The position numbers and the translations under genes were made by a program. The notes beneath the pieces are model-generated. The model was not told the origin of the DNA, ran no database searches, and worked only from the letters and a program-made list of their open reading frames with translations. Shown one piece after another: positions 1-11,006 of a stretch of DNA of 35,290 nt. Location of the stretch: positions 1-35,290 of the forward strand of contig NZ_SJPK01000028.1 of NCBI RefSeq assembly GCF_007859855.1, given 5' to 3'. The stretch comes from Allorhodopirellula solitaria. GTDB taxonomy: Bacteria > Planctomycetota > Planctomycetia > Pirellulales > Pirellulaceae. Every line of letters begins with the position of its first letter. Within the stretch, counting starts at the first letter, position 1.

Positions 1-214
1 TCGGCCAGCGCTGTTACTCTGTCCATGCGGAAACTCCGTTCTCCGAGGTGACGAGGTTGTAATTCAAGTCACTTTATGAACGGTTTTCCGCTTTTTTTAT
101 AGATCAATCCTTAACTTGATGCCTATGAGGTCAGCGCAGCGCCACCTACGGTCGTTCGTTGGTCGTGGAACGTCGACCCCGAAGTGGGTCGCAGATCCCG
201 GCATGAATGATCTT

Positions 215-286
215 CAACCCCATTCGGGGTTGGCTCTTGAGTTTCGCTTTTTATCCGGTGGTGTTCGCTCGCGCTCAAACCACCGG
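215..286. repeat. two REP-like palindromes
   Basis: Two hairpins lie close together. CAACCCC at 215-221 pairs with GGGGTTG at 226-232 over a 4-nt loop. CCGGTGG at 255-261 pairs with CCACCGG at 280-286 over a loop rich in CGCTCG. Palindromes of this sort recur between genes in Rhodopirellula-like genomes, so a dispersed intergenic repeat is the likeliest reading. That family assignment is from memory of such genomes and cannot be tested within this window. Confidence 0.55.
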
Positions 287-337
287 CAATTTTCTTAAAC
301 GCCTTCGGCGTAGGGTCACGTGTGGATAATCAACAGG

Positions 338-372
338 AGGCGACGAGTCCAAAGCCGCGGGACTCGTCGCCT
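338..372 (-). terminator. strong hairpin downstream of the giant gene
   Basis: A perfect 13-bp inverted repeat: AGGCGACGAGTCC at 338-350 pairs with its complement at 360-372 around a 9-nt loop. It lies about 175 nt beyond the stop of the minus-strand giant gene. No clean U-run follows on either strand, so it may be a factor-assisted terminator, an mRNA 3' stabilising structure, or just a repeat. The structure is certain; the role is inferred. Confidence 0.45.
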
Positions 373-548
373 CGTTCACAACTAGAACCGACACTTATTC
401 ATCGTGTGTTGCGTATTGACCACGCGGTGCTAACACGCTGTCAGTTAGCCTCCAACTCTCCGTTGCAGGCGGTTTAAAATATCGCCAACGGTTTGATCGT
501 CGCGAACAACACCGCAAGCATCTTTGTTGGGACGTTGCAATCGTCTGC

Positions 549-3500
549 TTACCACCGATTGGTCGTCGCCAATAGTTCGATCTGGAACGATAGATCGGAA
601 GCTTCGGTCTCCATTGGATCTGCATCGGTCATTCCGTCCCAACTCGAAAAGACGTCGTCAACTCGCACCTGCGAGTCGTCTTTTGACGCAGCCGTTGAGA
701 AATTGACTAGTCCCTCGGCGACATCGCGAATGACCGTTCCGAACTCCCTGGCACCTTCATCGTCGTGATCTGTGATCACTATAGAAGGAACTTCTGGCAA
801 AATCACGGACGGCACGGGTTCGGGATTCACGACCTGTGTGACGAGCTCGTTGAGATAGTTGATCACGTTGAGCACGTCCAAGGCCGTGATGAATCCATCT
901 CTGTTAACATTGAGCATCGGACCCTGGTCCTGGATCGTGCTGCCAGACTCGACCAGGATCGATTCGCCCGACGACGATTGCTCCAAATTGAGGTAGTTGA
1001 TAATCGTCAATGCATCCAAGGCTGTGACGCTGCCGTCGCGGTTGACATCATATGGATTGTCAAGGTTCGTTGTGCTAAGTGTCATCACACGCACAGGTTC
1101 CACGGGATCTCCTCCTGCGGGTACCAAGGGAGGATCAAAATTGCCGACAATAGGCAAGGCGAGCGAATCACCAAACGTTGCGAATAAATCCTGTCCAAAC
1201 GGCTGTGGTGTGAAAGTGATCTCGTTGCCTCCCGACCCGTCAGTCGCAGCCGTAATCCGTTCCACCACGGAGGTGGACGACACGGCGGCATGCAACTGAA
1301 TCTCTTTCCATGCAATCTGATTGTTCGCATTGCCCTGGTAGTTCGCCAGCACAATAGGCTTAATGAACGCGGTTCCTGGACGGAACTGCGTGGTGGCAAC
1401 TCCCGTTCCACTCAGCGTCACTTCATACCTCGTCCAAACATCCGGAACCGATTGATACTGCAGTCCCGCGTAGTTGTAACTGACTCCCGATGTGGCGTTG
1501 CGAACCGCGGAGCCCGCGGCAATCAGAGGCCCCGTCCAAGGCTGATGCAACGTGATGACATTTCCCGTAACGCCACCAGGTCCCCAGGTTCCATTGACCC
1601 GATCGATCGCAACATTGCGGGTGTACGTGTAATCGTCATAGGTGTGACCCTGACTATCGGTGTACCCGTACCAGGCTAGGCTACGTTGGTGAGCGGGGCC
1701 CCCGTTGGCCCAACCCACCGCATTCTGCAGGAAGACTTGAGTGTCACCCGGTTTCAAATCTGCGGTCAGCACTGTATCGGTCGCACTCGCATATTTGAGC
1801 ACATGCCAGGGAAGGATTCTCTGATAGTCGATGTCGTAACTGGCAAACCCGAAGTACTGTTTGTTGGCTGGATCATACAATCCGCCGGCTCCATCGCCTG
1901 ATCTAGCTTCGCCGGAGAGCACATAGCTCTTGGTGGGATCGATGGAGACGAACTCATCGGCTGGCCTGGATTGAAAGGACTGAGTTATTTGCACCAGCTC
2001 ATTGCCCGCAAACAATGCATCATTGAGTAGCGTCTTGGGTGTCCTTTGGCTCATCAAGACATAGAACTCAGCCTGTTCCTCGGGTGACACGCCAGCACCG
2101 TCAGGCTGCCATAATCCGATATCATCCAATCCGTCTCCGTTGAAATCCGCAGCAAACGGAATTTCACGAACACCGGGGAAACCGAACGTGAAGGAAGCAT
2201 CAGTCATTCCATCGATGCCATCGTCACTGAGATCGAGCACGAATAGGTCATTCGACCAAGCGCCTAGATCGTCGATGCCATCGCCATCAAAGTCACCGAC
2301 AAACGGCAACCCGACCATGTTCCCTGAAAGAGAACTGTCAAGCAAGAAATCATGATCGGTATCGAGATACCATGTGCTGCCTGCCTTCAGCCCCACCTCG
2401 TCACCGTTTACCGCATTGGCGTCAAAATTACCCGCGACGGGTAGCCCACTGATCTGAGCGGGATCTCGGACGACGAGATCGGGAACTCCATTGTTATTGG
2501 TGTCAATCAACCAACGGAAGGATCCCCCGAACGAACCGTATGTCGCGAGTTTGTCGTACCCATCAGCGACATCAGCCTCACCGACTACAAAATTCCCGGC
2601 AATGATACGAGAGGTTTGGCTGCCCAGTTTGTAGACGATGTCCTCGTTGGTATCGTCGCTGCCTGTCGCTTCGGGATCGAATAGGTTATTCCCATTGGTA
2701 TCGATATAGACACTGCCCTTGGCGTACACACCGAGTTCGGCTCGCGAATCCACAGTGAAACGAGCTATGAAATCGCCGCCTGCGACTGTGTCACCGGAGG
2801 GTAACGTGGGGCTGCCCTGCGGCTGCTGGGCATTGCTTTCGCCATCGAGTTTGCTCCCGCTCGGGTCAACGATGGAGTCGCTCAGCGTGAGTGTGTAGCG
2901 ATCGTCCGGCAGTGGCGAGTCGAACCGCAGTTCGATCGTTGCTGTCGCTAGGTCACCTTCGAAGACGGGAGCATTCACCACAAAGATATCCGCGATCGGG
3001 ATAATCCCATTGTGGTCTCCCGTCAACGTATAGAGACCTGCTGCCGAGGAAATGTCGGTGTCCAACGCCCCGTAAACGAATCCGGGAAATCGAGTCGGTA
3101 GGTCCTGAATGTTGATGGTCAGGCTATTGACCAGCGGCGTGGGCCCTTGGATTATCGGTTTAACGTCAAAAATATTGTAGGTGGAATTACCTGTGATCTG
3201 AATTGCCTGCTGCGGCCCGGCGCCATCCGGATCGAAGATCTGTGGTCCGAGCTTATCCATATCTGCAACGCTGATGTCATAAATATTGATTGAATCAGGC
3301 GTCGCACCCTGGATACGCACCAAGTAGCTTTCCCCTTCCTTCGCACCGATTGTCTGGATTGCATCGTCCATCTCCGCTGGCAGACGTGCGATCGGTTTTC
3401 CATCGGCATGGAACATGTCAATGCGCAATCGTCCGTCACCAGGCAGACCTGGTTGGCCATTGGCGAGGGTGGGGAGCGCGTCAATGAGCACCTTGAATTG

Positions 3501-6500
3501 AAAGGTGCCTGTCTTCGAAGCGATAAAGCGATACCAGTCCACGTCTCCATTGAGATCCGATCCGAGTCCGAACGGATCAACCAGGGCGCCAGGATTAATA
3601 TTTGGCTTGGCCGTGCTTTCGGCCAGGTCGGGTAATTCGGCGGGATTATGAAAATTACTGTTGTACGAGAAGGGATCCGGATGGAACACGACGATACGGC
3701 CATTTCCATCACTACCGGTACCACCAAACGTATTGCTGGAGGCGTCGGCATCAAGCGGTGCGATGTTGACGTATTCGATCCCTTCATAGGACACCGGTGG
3801 CAAGTCGCCCACGATGACCGAACCGCTCCGCTGATCAGGGCCCTGATGGATTTGGATCGTATTGCCAATTCCTTGGTCCTCGACGACCAATCGGTCGCTG
3901 GCATTGTAAAGGTCGCCATGAACGCTGAACTGCAGTTTGGAGCCGCCGATCGGATCGGGCGAGACCAGGATCCGATCGTCACCTGCGTTGGCTTGGAGCG
4001 TAACCATATCGATTCCCGACCCTAGAACCACTGGTTCCAGCGTTATCCCCGTGGAATCCTGGAGCGTCACCAACCGCGTCGCTGCCGATGCAATCAATAC
4101 ATCGTTACTGTCCGTTCCTTCGACAATGACTATGTCGGTGCCGCCGCTACCCCCGGTCGCGGTGACGGCGTCGGCGCCCGCGAAGTCGAACGTTGGCGCT
4201 CGATTGGATCGATGGCTTCCACTACCGCCATTGGCGGGATTGACGATGAATTGGTCGTCCGCATCGGTGCCGTGCATGAATAGCCTGTCGTCGCCCTGTC
4301 CTCGATAGACAACTTGTTCGATACCACCAAAGTTGATGATCGAGGACAGTTCCGCGACGTCGATTTCGGTCGGGCTGTATGTGACCGTCTGCACGCCCTG
4401 AGTTTCCAGTTGAAAAACATCACCTTGTTGGCCCACGCCGGTGGTTGCACCGGGCGTGGCGCCTTCGATGGTGAAGTCCACGTCCCAGACAGCGACATTG
4501 GGGTCCAGCGTCTGCAGGACTATGTCGTCGTCGCCAGACAGGGCGTTCACCGTGAACACTGGCGTATCAAGGAACAGGACGCTCGGCCCGATGTTGAGAC
4601 TGACGGTGAAGTCTTGTACGCCATCGGCTCCCGCATGCGTGGAACTGTCGCGAGCGATGATGGTGGTGTCGTCGTCACCATTGGTACCCAGGAAAACGCC
4701 CGCGCCGCCCCCAGTAACGGATACCTCCTCAATGTGATCCCAGCTCACACGCTGGACCCCGGCCTGCTGAGGGACAAATCCTCCCGAGTCATTTTCCGGT
4801 CCTGGTTCGAGTGTGTAGCCGGTCACCGGCAGGAAGTGAATCAAGTCACCAGCAGTGGAGCCGATCGGGTCGCCGCCGTCGACGAATACTGGGATCGTCC
4901 CGGGGGTAATCTCAAATGTGTCATCACCGCCATTGCCATTGAGCGTCAGGCCGACATAGTTCTCTGTATCGACGTTGAAAAGCCCGACGAGTTCGAAGTC
5001 ATTGTTGAGAAGGAACGTCGTATCGGCCGCCGAGGTGTCACGTTGGTTGACGATCAGGGTCTCGTCTTCGCCGAGGTTGGCGTTCGCCGCAATGTCCTCC
5101 ACATTCGTGAACGAGACCAGTTGGCTGTTTAGCGCCGCCGTCACACCCGGCGAATCAATATGCCCCGCCTGGGGAGCGGTCGCCGTCACGCGCGTACTAT
5201 CGATCAGACCGGCCACGTTGTTGTAGGTGATCTGATCCGTTGCAGCGCCGCCATCGATCGCAACGGCGACATTCCACGGCAACACCGAAGTAGCGAACGG
5301 TGTCACGTCAATCACGTCGGCTAGATCGCCAGCGTTGAAAGTGAAACTGTCCACACCGCTGAAAGAGATGGGAACGCCACCGTTAAGCGTGAACGTGCCC
5401 GCTCTCGAGCCAGTACCCGTGAGGATCAACTCGTCGGAGTCGCCGGACTCCGCCAAGAGTGTGACGTTGCCGCCACCGCTGGCGTTGATGATATTGACAA
5501 ACTCAAAGTTGTTGAACGTCACCGGTTGCTGACCCTCGGCTGTGATTTGGTTACCAACGATCGTCACCGGCAGACCATTGGCGATGAAGTTCAGCGTGTC
5601 CTCGCCATCCTCCGCATCCACGATGATCGGTGTCGTGACCTGCGGTGTGATCGTAAACGTGTCATCGTCGTCGGCAGTTGGGTCGACGCCGATGGTGGCC
5701 AGCGGCGCGATGAGCGTGCCAGCGACAATCACGTCGGCACCGATTGTGTCGGCCGCGTCGTCGTTGAAGTCGGCTTTGATGACAATCTCGGTACTTGCCT
5801 GGATCGTCGACCCGGGCGAAATCGCGACATTGTCACCGGCGCGGAGCGTGACGGATGAGCTCGTCGACTCGATGGTTGCACCTGAGTTCACCGTCAGGTC
5901 ATCACCAGCGCCGGGCGTGTCCGCCGCAGTCAGCACGATGGCGCCCGCCGCCGTGATATCCGAGTCGATCGTCAGAGGGCTGCCTGAGTTGATCGTCACG
6001 GCAGCCACCGCGTCGCTCGCGATGATCGGGCCAGTGACAGTGATGCCCTCTCCGGCCACCGTACTGCCGTGATTGGAGATGATGACATTGCCGCCACCGG
6101 AGTTCGAGATCCCGGTGATGTCGAGCGCCGCCTGGGCACCGACGGTGTTGGCAATCGCGATGTCGCCGCCTGTTGTGTTGGCTGCGTTGATTGTGGCCAC
6201 GCGTGTCTCGAGCGGATCCGAGGCTCCACCGATGCCACCAATGGCGTCAATTCGCAGCCCTGTGGCCAGGATATCCGCCCCGGCTCCGGCGTCGGCGTCG
6301 CTGATGGCGCCGGTCGAGATCAGCGTGACGCTGCCGGTGGTCTGAATCAGGTCGACGGCCGTGCTACCGACGACTTGCAGAAAACTATCCGTCGGGCCAG
6401 CAGTCACATTCACCACTCCGCTGACGTCGAGGCCGAGTGGGGCGGAGACAGTGCCGATCACATTCGCCTGATCGCGGGCCAGGATGGCCTGGTCACGGAT

Positions 6501-9500
6501 GCGTTCAGAGGCATCGCGAACGATCGCCGACTTGGTGGCAGCTGCTAGCGTAATCGAGGTCGATTCCGCGAATGCCTGTTGTGTCACGATGGCGAGCTCC
6601 AACCGGTCCCTCGCCGAGTTCCACTTGAAATTCGCCGTGGTGTCCTCAGCACCCACGACGGCCAGTTCAATCGATTCCACGGTGAGTCCGATGGCCAAGC
6701 CGGTGCTCACTGCTTCCAGAGCATTCGAGACGACTTGAAGAGACGCCTGGACGGCGAAGGTACCGGCGTCACCAATCAGAGGAATAGCTTGGGCGGGGCC
6801 AGCAACTAACAATGCAGCCGTAGCCGCAGTTGTTGCTACCAAGGCGGCAGTGTCCGCAGCGGCCGCTGCAATGCTCAGGTTGTCGACGAGATCCTGTTTC
6901 GCGTAGTACTCGATGTCCAGAAGTTCGGCTTCCGTCTTTAGCTGCTCCACCGTGACTCGACCTGTCGCCACCTCGGCGTCGAGGATCGCCTGTCCATTGC
7001 CCAAGGCCTCGACTGCGGTTTGCTCCGCAGCGGCCTCCGCCTTCGCGGCTGCCGCCTCTGCAATCCGAAAGGTTTCGTCGAGTTCGGCCTCGCGTGCCGT
7101 TGGAGCTGCGCCGCTGAGTGTTGTCGTTCCAGCGATCACGTTGATCGCCGATCCGTTGCCGTCGACAATGACCCCAACGCGAGATTCGACCGTCACATCT
7201 CCCGCCCCAGCATCGAGCTGGCCAATGGTGATGGTTCGCTCGGCACCCACCAAGATGTCTCCGCCAGCGGTCTTGAGGTTGCCTATCACGGCGACTGCTC
7301 CGCTGCCCACAACCGTCCCCGCTTGGATGCTAATCGTGCCTGCGACTGAAGTCTCGATCGTGTCAGCGGTATCAAGAAATACGATGGCCCCAGTCGGTGT
7401 CCGCAGCACAAGAGAACGCCCGGGAGCGATCGTCGCGTTGTTGTCTCCGATGTTTTCAATCGTGATCGACTCGGCATCGAACGTCAGCGTGCCGCTGCCC
7501 GCCGCTTCGAGCGAGGCTTCGGTAAGCAAGAGCGGGCCGGTGAAAGTCAAATTCGATCCCACCGCGCCGCCGTTCGCTAGGGCCACCTGATCCACCTCCG
7601 CCTCGAGTGGGTTCGCCGGGGTGCCGATCCCACCAGGAGCGGCGATGTCAAGCGTTTTCGCGATGATATTGACTTCCATGGGCGGCGGTGGATCGTTGCC
7701 GTCGGTAATCGATCCGTCGGCGCGCAGCTTCACCGTGTCGCCCTTGGCGATCGCAGTGTTCAGGAGGATGCTGCCCGCGCTGTCGATATCAATATCTGCG
7801 GCCTGCCCCAGTGCTGTCGCGGTGAGGGCCAGACTCGCGAGGTTTGCGTCGCTCAAGAAAATGCCGCCGGTCGTCGTCGCGGCCGTGATGGCTGACACAT
7901 TGGTCTCGATCTTGTTGCCCGACGTGCCAATCATGGACCCATTCAAAGTGGCACTGTTGGCGCTAACATTGGTGGCGGCGCCGTTCCCATCGAAGACTTC
8001 GCCCGATGCAGTCAAAGTGACTTCCTGGCCGGTCGCATTCACCGCGCCAAGGGTCAGGTTCCCTGAAGCGGAAACGGAAACTCGCGCACCCGTTGCCACT
8101 ACCGACGTCAGCACAAGTGCCTTTTTGTTGGCAAGCACCAATCCACCACCCGCTCCGGCGTCTGCCGTCAGAGCGTTGACCGAACTCTCCAGCCCCTCTC
8201 CGCCCAAACCGACACCGTTCGCCGCGACCAGGATGAGTGTGTCCGCCGATACATTGTTGTCAGCGCCGTTCCCGTCCAGAATCGTGCCATTGGTATCGAG
8301 GGCGACCTGACCCGGTGAGGAGACGAACCCCACGGTCATGTTGCCGGTCATGTTGCTCACCTCGATGTCGCCGACCGTCGCTGAGGCGTTGATTGTGAAC
8401 GCATCAGCCTCGCTAATAAAAACGCCCCCGGTGTCCGTCGTCACGGTCAATGACGTGATGTCCGTGTCAATCTTATTGAGGGAATCGCCGATGGCGGCCC
8501 CCGACGCGAGTTTTGTTGAGCCACCGCGAAGGTCCACGACGGCATCGTTGGTGTCATCAACGATCGCTCCCCCTGCGGTGATGCTGACGTTCCGAGTGCC
8601 TGCATCGACGAGGCCAAGCTTGACGTCGCCAGTCGTGGTTTCAAACGTCAGGGCCGCGCCCGCGGCGTTGAGCACTTGGGTGCTCGCGACAAACGAGAGG
8701 GAACCGCCGAGGAAGTTGATCGCCACATCGCCCGCGTTCGTGCTGGCCGCGACGGAGTCAATCGCGACCAGGCCACCACTCCTGTTGTCAATGTAAATCG
8801 AAGCGGCGGGAGTGATACCAATCGCGGCGGCACTGACGCTCGCGCGCAAGTCGGAGGTATTGGTCTCAAGCGGATCGAGGGCAATTCCGATGCCCGACGC
8901 GCCAGTCAGTTCGACGATCGAGCCCGTGATGTTCACGGCCGACCCGTTGTCATCGAGTAGCGCTCCGCCGCCGTTGGCCACGGTGACCGTGCCTTGCGCC
9001 GCGATGGTTTTGATTCGCAGGCTTGAGCCCGAACTCGTCAGCAGCACTTGGTTATCCGCCCCGCCGGCGACGACAGCCACCGCCGTGCTTGCAATCAACT
9101 GTGCCAAGAAGATTGGACCGTCGGTTGTGTTGGCACTGAAAGTCTCGACCGTCGATTCAATCGCGTCGCCGTCCTGTCCAACCGCGCCGTTAGCGACGAG
9201 GTTTTGGGCCCGGGCCAAGACGTTGTTTGACGCTTGATTGATGTCCAGTATTCTGCCCGCCGCGGAGCTGATCGTGACCATATCGGGGGCCGTGACGCTG
9301 TTGAGCAAGATATCTCCCTGGGCCGAAATCGAGACATCCTTTGTCCCAGCATGTGGATTCACAGGAGGATCCGCAGGGTCAAGCTGTGGATCGAAAACGA
9401 CGATCTGGTCTCCATTGAGCAACGGGGTTTGCCCTCCCTCCTTCGCCAGGACAGAGTTGATGATCAGGCCTGGCCCATTCGAATCGGCGATGTAAATGCC

Positions 9501-10361
9501 GCCGTCGTTGGTCGTGGCAGTGAGCGATCCGATCGCGGTTTCCATCGGATTGCTGGCCGTACCGATCGCGCTGTTGGTCCCCGTCGTCGTCAGATTCACG
9601 CCATTGGCAGCGGTAAGATTGACAGCCGCGCCGTTCCCGTCGGTGATCGCCCCGTTGAGTGCAGTCAGAGCGACGAACCCCGCGCCGGCCGATACGGTTC
9701 CAAGAGCCACGCCTCCAGCGGTGTCGGTAATGAACACACCACCGGTGACGGTCGCGGCGTCGAGGTTCGTGCTGTCGACCTCCAGTGTGGGATTCGTATC
9801 GGTCAGCTTGCCAATGCCCGTGGCAGCAGCGAGGTTGATATCGGTGGCCACGATGTCCGGATCACTCGTATTGTTGTCCGTGATCGAGCCGCCGTTGGCG
9901 TTGATTGTGACCGTGCCACTGCTTGTGACTGGGCCGTTGAGCGTAACGTTCTCCGCCGTCAAGGACAGGTTTCCACTAAGCATCAGGTCGGCAATCGTTG
10001 CCGAGTCAGTACCGCCGAGCAGATCGATGTTGATGGACGACACGTCGCTGGCCGTACAGGACACCACCATCGTGCCCGATCCCAAACAGCTTGCCGCTTG
10101 CGTGCCGCTGAGCGTGATGTTCTCCGTATCGGTAAAGCGGTAGTTCGCGCCGACAAGTTCGACTGCCAGCGTGCCAGCAGCTGCGCTGCCGTCGTAATCA
10201 AGGACGCCGCCGCTCAGGTTGAGGGTGGCCAGCATACGACGATCTTCCAAGCGCTCCAGGAAGAGCGATGCCGTCGAAGACCGTTGCAACGTACGACGGC
10301 GGCGTCGCAGAGAGCGTGATCGCGACAACGAAACACGTCTGGATCCAAACAACTTACTCAT
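549..10361 (-). CDS. giant LEPR-XLL/dockerin surface protein, adhesin-like
   Basis: About 3,270 residues, probably secreted or cell-surface. The ATG at 10,361 is preferred because AGGAA lies 6-8 nt upstream; a GTG 33 nt further out has no such site. The basic N-terminus (residues 1-30) leads into a LEPR-XLL-type motif, FLERLEDRRMLA (about 34-45). Residues ~50-2,200 are Gly/Ala/Asp/Thr-rich degenerate repeats of short beta strands, many built round 'ITDGNG' or 'DDNGSA', as in beta-helical adhesins. An Ala-rich helical block (about 1,087-1,311) interrupts them. A pre-peptidase-C-terminal-like domain follows (about 2,273-2,368; 'DVDWYRF' start), then FG-GAP-like calcium motifs (DFDGDGIDDLG, DFNGDGLDDIG; about 2,690-2,754). 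Two dockerin type I repeats end it (DVNRDGSVTALDAL, about 3,105; NVNRDGFITALDVL, about 3,152). Adhesion, matrix or substrate binding is inferred; no catalytic domain was recognised. Confidence 0.9.
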   Translation of the reverse strand: MSKLFGSRRVSLSRSRSLRRRRRTLQRSSTASLFLERLEDRRMLATLNLSGGVLDYDGSAAAGTLAVELVGANYRFTDTENITLSGTQAASCLGSGTMVVSCTASDVSSINIDLLGGTDSATIADLMLSGNLSLTAENVTLNGPVTSSGTVTINANGGSITDNNTSDPDIVATDINLAAATGIGKLTDTNPTLEVDSTNLDAATVTGGVFITDTAGGVALGTVSAGAGFVALTALNGAITDGNGAAVNLTAANGVNLTTTGTNSAIGTASNPMETAIGSLTATTNDGGIYIADSNGPGLIINSVLAKEGGQTPLLNGDQIVVFDPQLDPADPPVNPHAGTKDVSISAQGDILLNSVTAPDMVTISSAAGRILDINQASNNVLARAQNLVANGAVGQDGDAIESTVETFSANTTDGPIFLAQLIASTAVAVVAGGADNQVLLTSSGSSLRIKTIAAQGTVTVANGGGALLDDNGSAVNITGSIVELTGASGIGIALDPLETNTSDLRASVSAAAIGITPAASIYIDNRSGGLVAIDSVAASTNAGDVAINFLGGSLSFVASTQVLNAAGAALTFETTTGDVKLGLVDAGTRNVSITAGGAIVDDTNDAVVDLRGGSTKLASGAAIGDSLNKIDTDITSLTVTTDTGGVFISEADAFTINASATVGDIEVSNMTGNMTVGFVSSPGQVALDTNGTILDGNGADNNVSADTLILVAANGVGLGGEGLESSVNALTADAGAGGGLVLANKKALVLTSVVATGARVSVSASGNLTLGAVNATGQEVTLTASGEVFDGNGAATNVSANSATLNGSMIGTSGNKIETNVSAITAATTTGGIFLSDANLASLALTATALGQAADIDIDSAGSILLNTAIAKGDTVKLRADGSITDGNDPPPPMEVNIIAKTLDIAAPGGIGTPANPLEAEVDQVALANGGAVGSNLTFTGPLLLTEASLEAAGSGTLTFDAESITIENIGDNNATIAPGRSLVLRTPTGAIVFLDTADTIETSVAGTISIQAGTVVGSGAVAVIGNLKTAGGDILVGAERTITIGQLDAGAGDVTVESRVGVIVDGNGSAINVIAGTTTLSGAAPTAREAELDETFRIAEAAAAKAEAAAEQTAVEALGNGQAILDAEVATGRVTVEQLKTEAELLDIEYYAKQDLVDNLSIAAAAADTAALVATTAATAALLVAGPAQAIPLIGDAGTFAVQASLQVVSNALEAVSTGLAIGLTVESIELAVVGAEDTTANFKWNSARDRLELAIVTQQAFAESTSITLAAATKSAIVRDASERIRDQAILARDQANVIGTVSAPLGLDVSGVVNVTAGPTDSFLQVVGSTAVDLIQTTGSVTLISTGAISDADAGAGADILATGLRIDAIGGIGGASDPLETRVATINAANTTGGDIAIANTVGAQAALDITGISNSGGGNVIISNHGSTVAGEGITVTGPIIASDAVAAVTINSGSPLTIDSDITAAGAIVLTAADTPGAGDDLTVNSGATIESTSSSVTLRAGDNVAISPGSTIQASTEIVIKADFNDDAADTIGADVIVAGTLIAPLATIGVDPTADDDDTFTITPQVTTPIIVDAEDGEDTLNFIANGLPVTIVGNQITAEGQQPVTFNNFEFVNIINASGGGNVTLLAESGDSDELILTGTGSRAGTFTLNGGVPISFSGVDSFTFNAGDLADVIDVTPFATSVLPWNVAVAIDGGAATDQITYNNVAGLIDSTRVTATAPQAGHIDSPGVTAALNSQLVSFTNVEDIAANANLGEDETLIVNQRDTSAADTTFLLNNDFELVGLFNVDTENYVGLTLNGNGGDDTFEITPGTIPVFVDGGDPIGSTAGDLIHFLPVTGYTLEPGPENDSGGFVPQQAGVQRVSWDHIEEVSVTGGGAGVFLGTNGDDDTTIIARDSSTHAGADGVQDFTVSLNIGPSVLFLDTPVFTVNALSGDDDIVLQTLDPNVAVWDVDFTIEGATPGATTGVGQQGDVFQLETQGVQTVTYSPTEIDVAELSSIINFGGIEQVVYRGQGDDRLFMHGTDADDQFIVNPANGGSGSHRSNRAPTFDFAGADAVTATGGSGGTDIVIVEGTDSNDVLIASAATRLVTLQDSTGITLEPVVLGSGIDMVTLQANAGDDRILVSPDPIGGSKLQFSVHGDLYNASDRLVVEDQGIGNTIQIHQGPDQRSGSVIVGDLPPVSYEGIEYVNIAPLDADASSNTFGGTGSDGNGRIVVFHPDPFSYNSNFHNPAELPDLAESTAKPNINPGALVDPFGLGSDLNGDVDWYRFIASKTGTFQFKVLIDALPTLANGQPGLPGDGRLRIDMFHADGKPIARLPAEMDDAIQTIGAKEGESYLVRIQGATPDSINIYDISVADMDKLGPQIFDPDGAGPQQAIQITGNSTYNIFDVKPIIQGPTPLVNSLTINIQDLPTRFPGFVYGALDTDISSAAGLYTLTGDHNGIIPIADIFVVNAPVFEGDLATATIELRFDSPLPDDRYTLTLSDSIVDPSGSKLDGESNAQQPQGSPTLPSGDTVAGGDFIARFTVDSRAELGVYAKGSVYIDTNGNNLFDPEATGSDDTNEDIVYKLGSQTSRIIAGNFVVGEADVADGYDKLATYGSFGGSFRWLIDTNNNGVPDLVVRDPAQISGLPVAGNFDANAVNGDEVGLKAGSTWYLDTDHDFLLDSSLSGNMVGLPFVGDFDGDGIDDLGAWSNDLFVLDLSDDGIDGMTDASFTFGFPGVREIPFAADFNGDGLDDIGLWQPDGAGVSPEEQAEFYVLMSQRTPKTLLNDALFAGNELVQITQSFQSRPADEFVSIDPTKSYVLSGEARSGDGAGGLYDPANKQYFGFASYDIDYQRILPWHVLKYASATDTVLTADLKPGDTQVFLQNAVGWANGGPAHQRSLAWYGYTDSQGHTYDDYTYTRNVAIDRVNGTWGPGGVTGNVITLHQPWTGPLIAAGSAVRNATSGVSYNYAGLQYQSVPDVWTRYEVTLSGTGVATTQFRPGTAFIKPIVLANYQGNANNQIAWKEIQLHAAVSSTSVVERITAATDGSGGNEITFTPQPFGQDLFATFGDSLALPIVGNFDPPLVPAGGDPVEPVRVMTLSTTNLDNPYDVNRDGSVTALDALTIINYLNLEQSSSGESILVESGSTIQDQGPMLNVNRDGFITALDVLNVINYLNELVTQVVNPEPVPSVILPEVPSIVITDHDDEGAREFGTVIRDVAEGLVNFSTAASKDDSQVRVDDVFSSWDGMTDADPMETEASDLSFQIELLATTNRW

Positions 10362-11006
10362 GGTTTTTCCTGGAAACTGACCGGGCGCAATCACGATGGC
10401 TCACTCACATATCCTCTCGTCTATACAGAGGGGAAAGGTGATACTCGCCATCGGCGTACATTGGCAGCAGGAACGGGCTCCTAGCGGCGGCGCGAGAAGA
10501 GGGGCCCTGCACCCCCATCCGTGGTGATGTCACGTATATGAATGTATATCATTGGTAAACGCAATAGTGCGGATGAGCACCCGGTTTGGTGAGTTGATTC
10601 AGAATGCACTCCTCGGGCCTGCCTGCGACCGATCGCGGACAGCGGCCAGCTTCCGTGAGCTCGCGCCCCCGCCCCCGCTGGCCTGTCATCCCGCAGCGTT
10701 CGAGCGAAGCTCTCCAGTTGATCGATTGGCAGCCCACCCGAATGCCTTGGCATTTGCCAAGCGAACGCCAGGTCGCTAGTCACGCCGCTGCATGACCTGT
10801 TCATTCATTCGCAGCGCGACGATGCCATCGAGTTAAATCACGGTCTCCCGTCCTCGTCGGTATCAAATGAGTTCCGGATTGCACTTCAACCTTATCGGCT
10901 GATCAGAACGAATAGCGTCCGCGGACTAGCTGAAGCAGTCCTTGGCCTTGCGTGGCAATCCCCTTCGCGAGAAATATTGCCAAACCCACAGCAACTCGTG
11001 AGATCA
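10362..11006. other. intergenic region, no supported gene
   Basis: About 645 nt between two minus-strand genes. Short frames exist on both strands (around 10,481-10,804) but they overlap one another, look compositionally random and lack start signals. The stretch should contain the promoter of the giant gene near 10,362-10,560, but I see no convincing -35/-10 pair. The AT-rich patch at 10,530-10,560 (TATATGAATGTATATCATT) is the only notable local feature. Confidence 0.5.

Larger units (their letters stand above)
1..548. other. gene-free left end with palindromic repeats
   Basis: No supported gene. The short open frames here do not resemble proteins and overlap palindromes. The stretch lies downstream of the giant minus-strand gene that ends at 549. 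It holds at least three inverted repeats, described separately at 215-286 and 338-372. Confidence 0.6.

Noticed and set aside
5542-10319. Several plus-strand frames of 140-360 codons opposite the giant gene
   Set aside because: They are antisense shadows of the Ala/Gly/Thr-rich repeats, with low-complexity translations and no domains.
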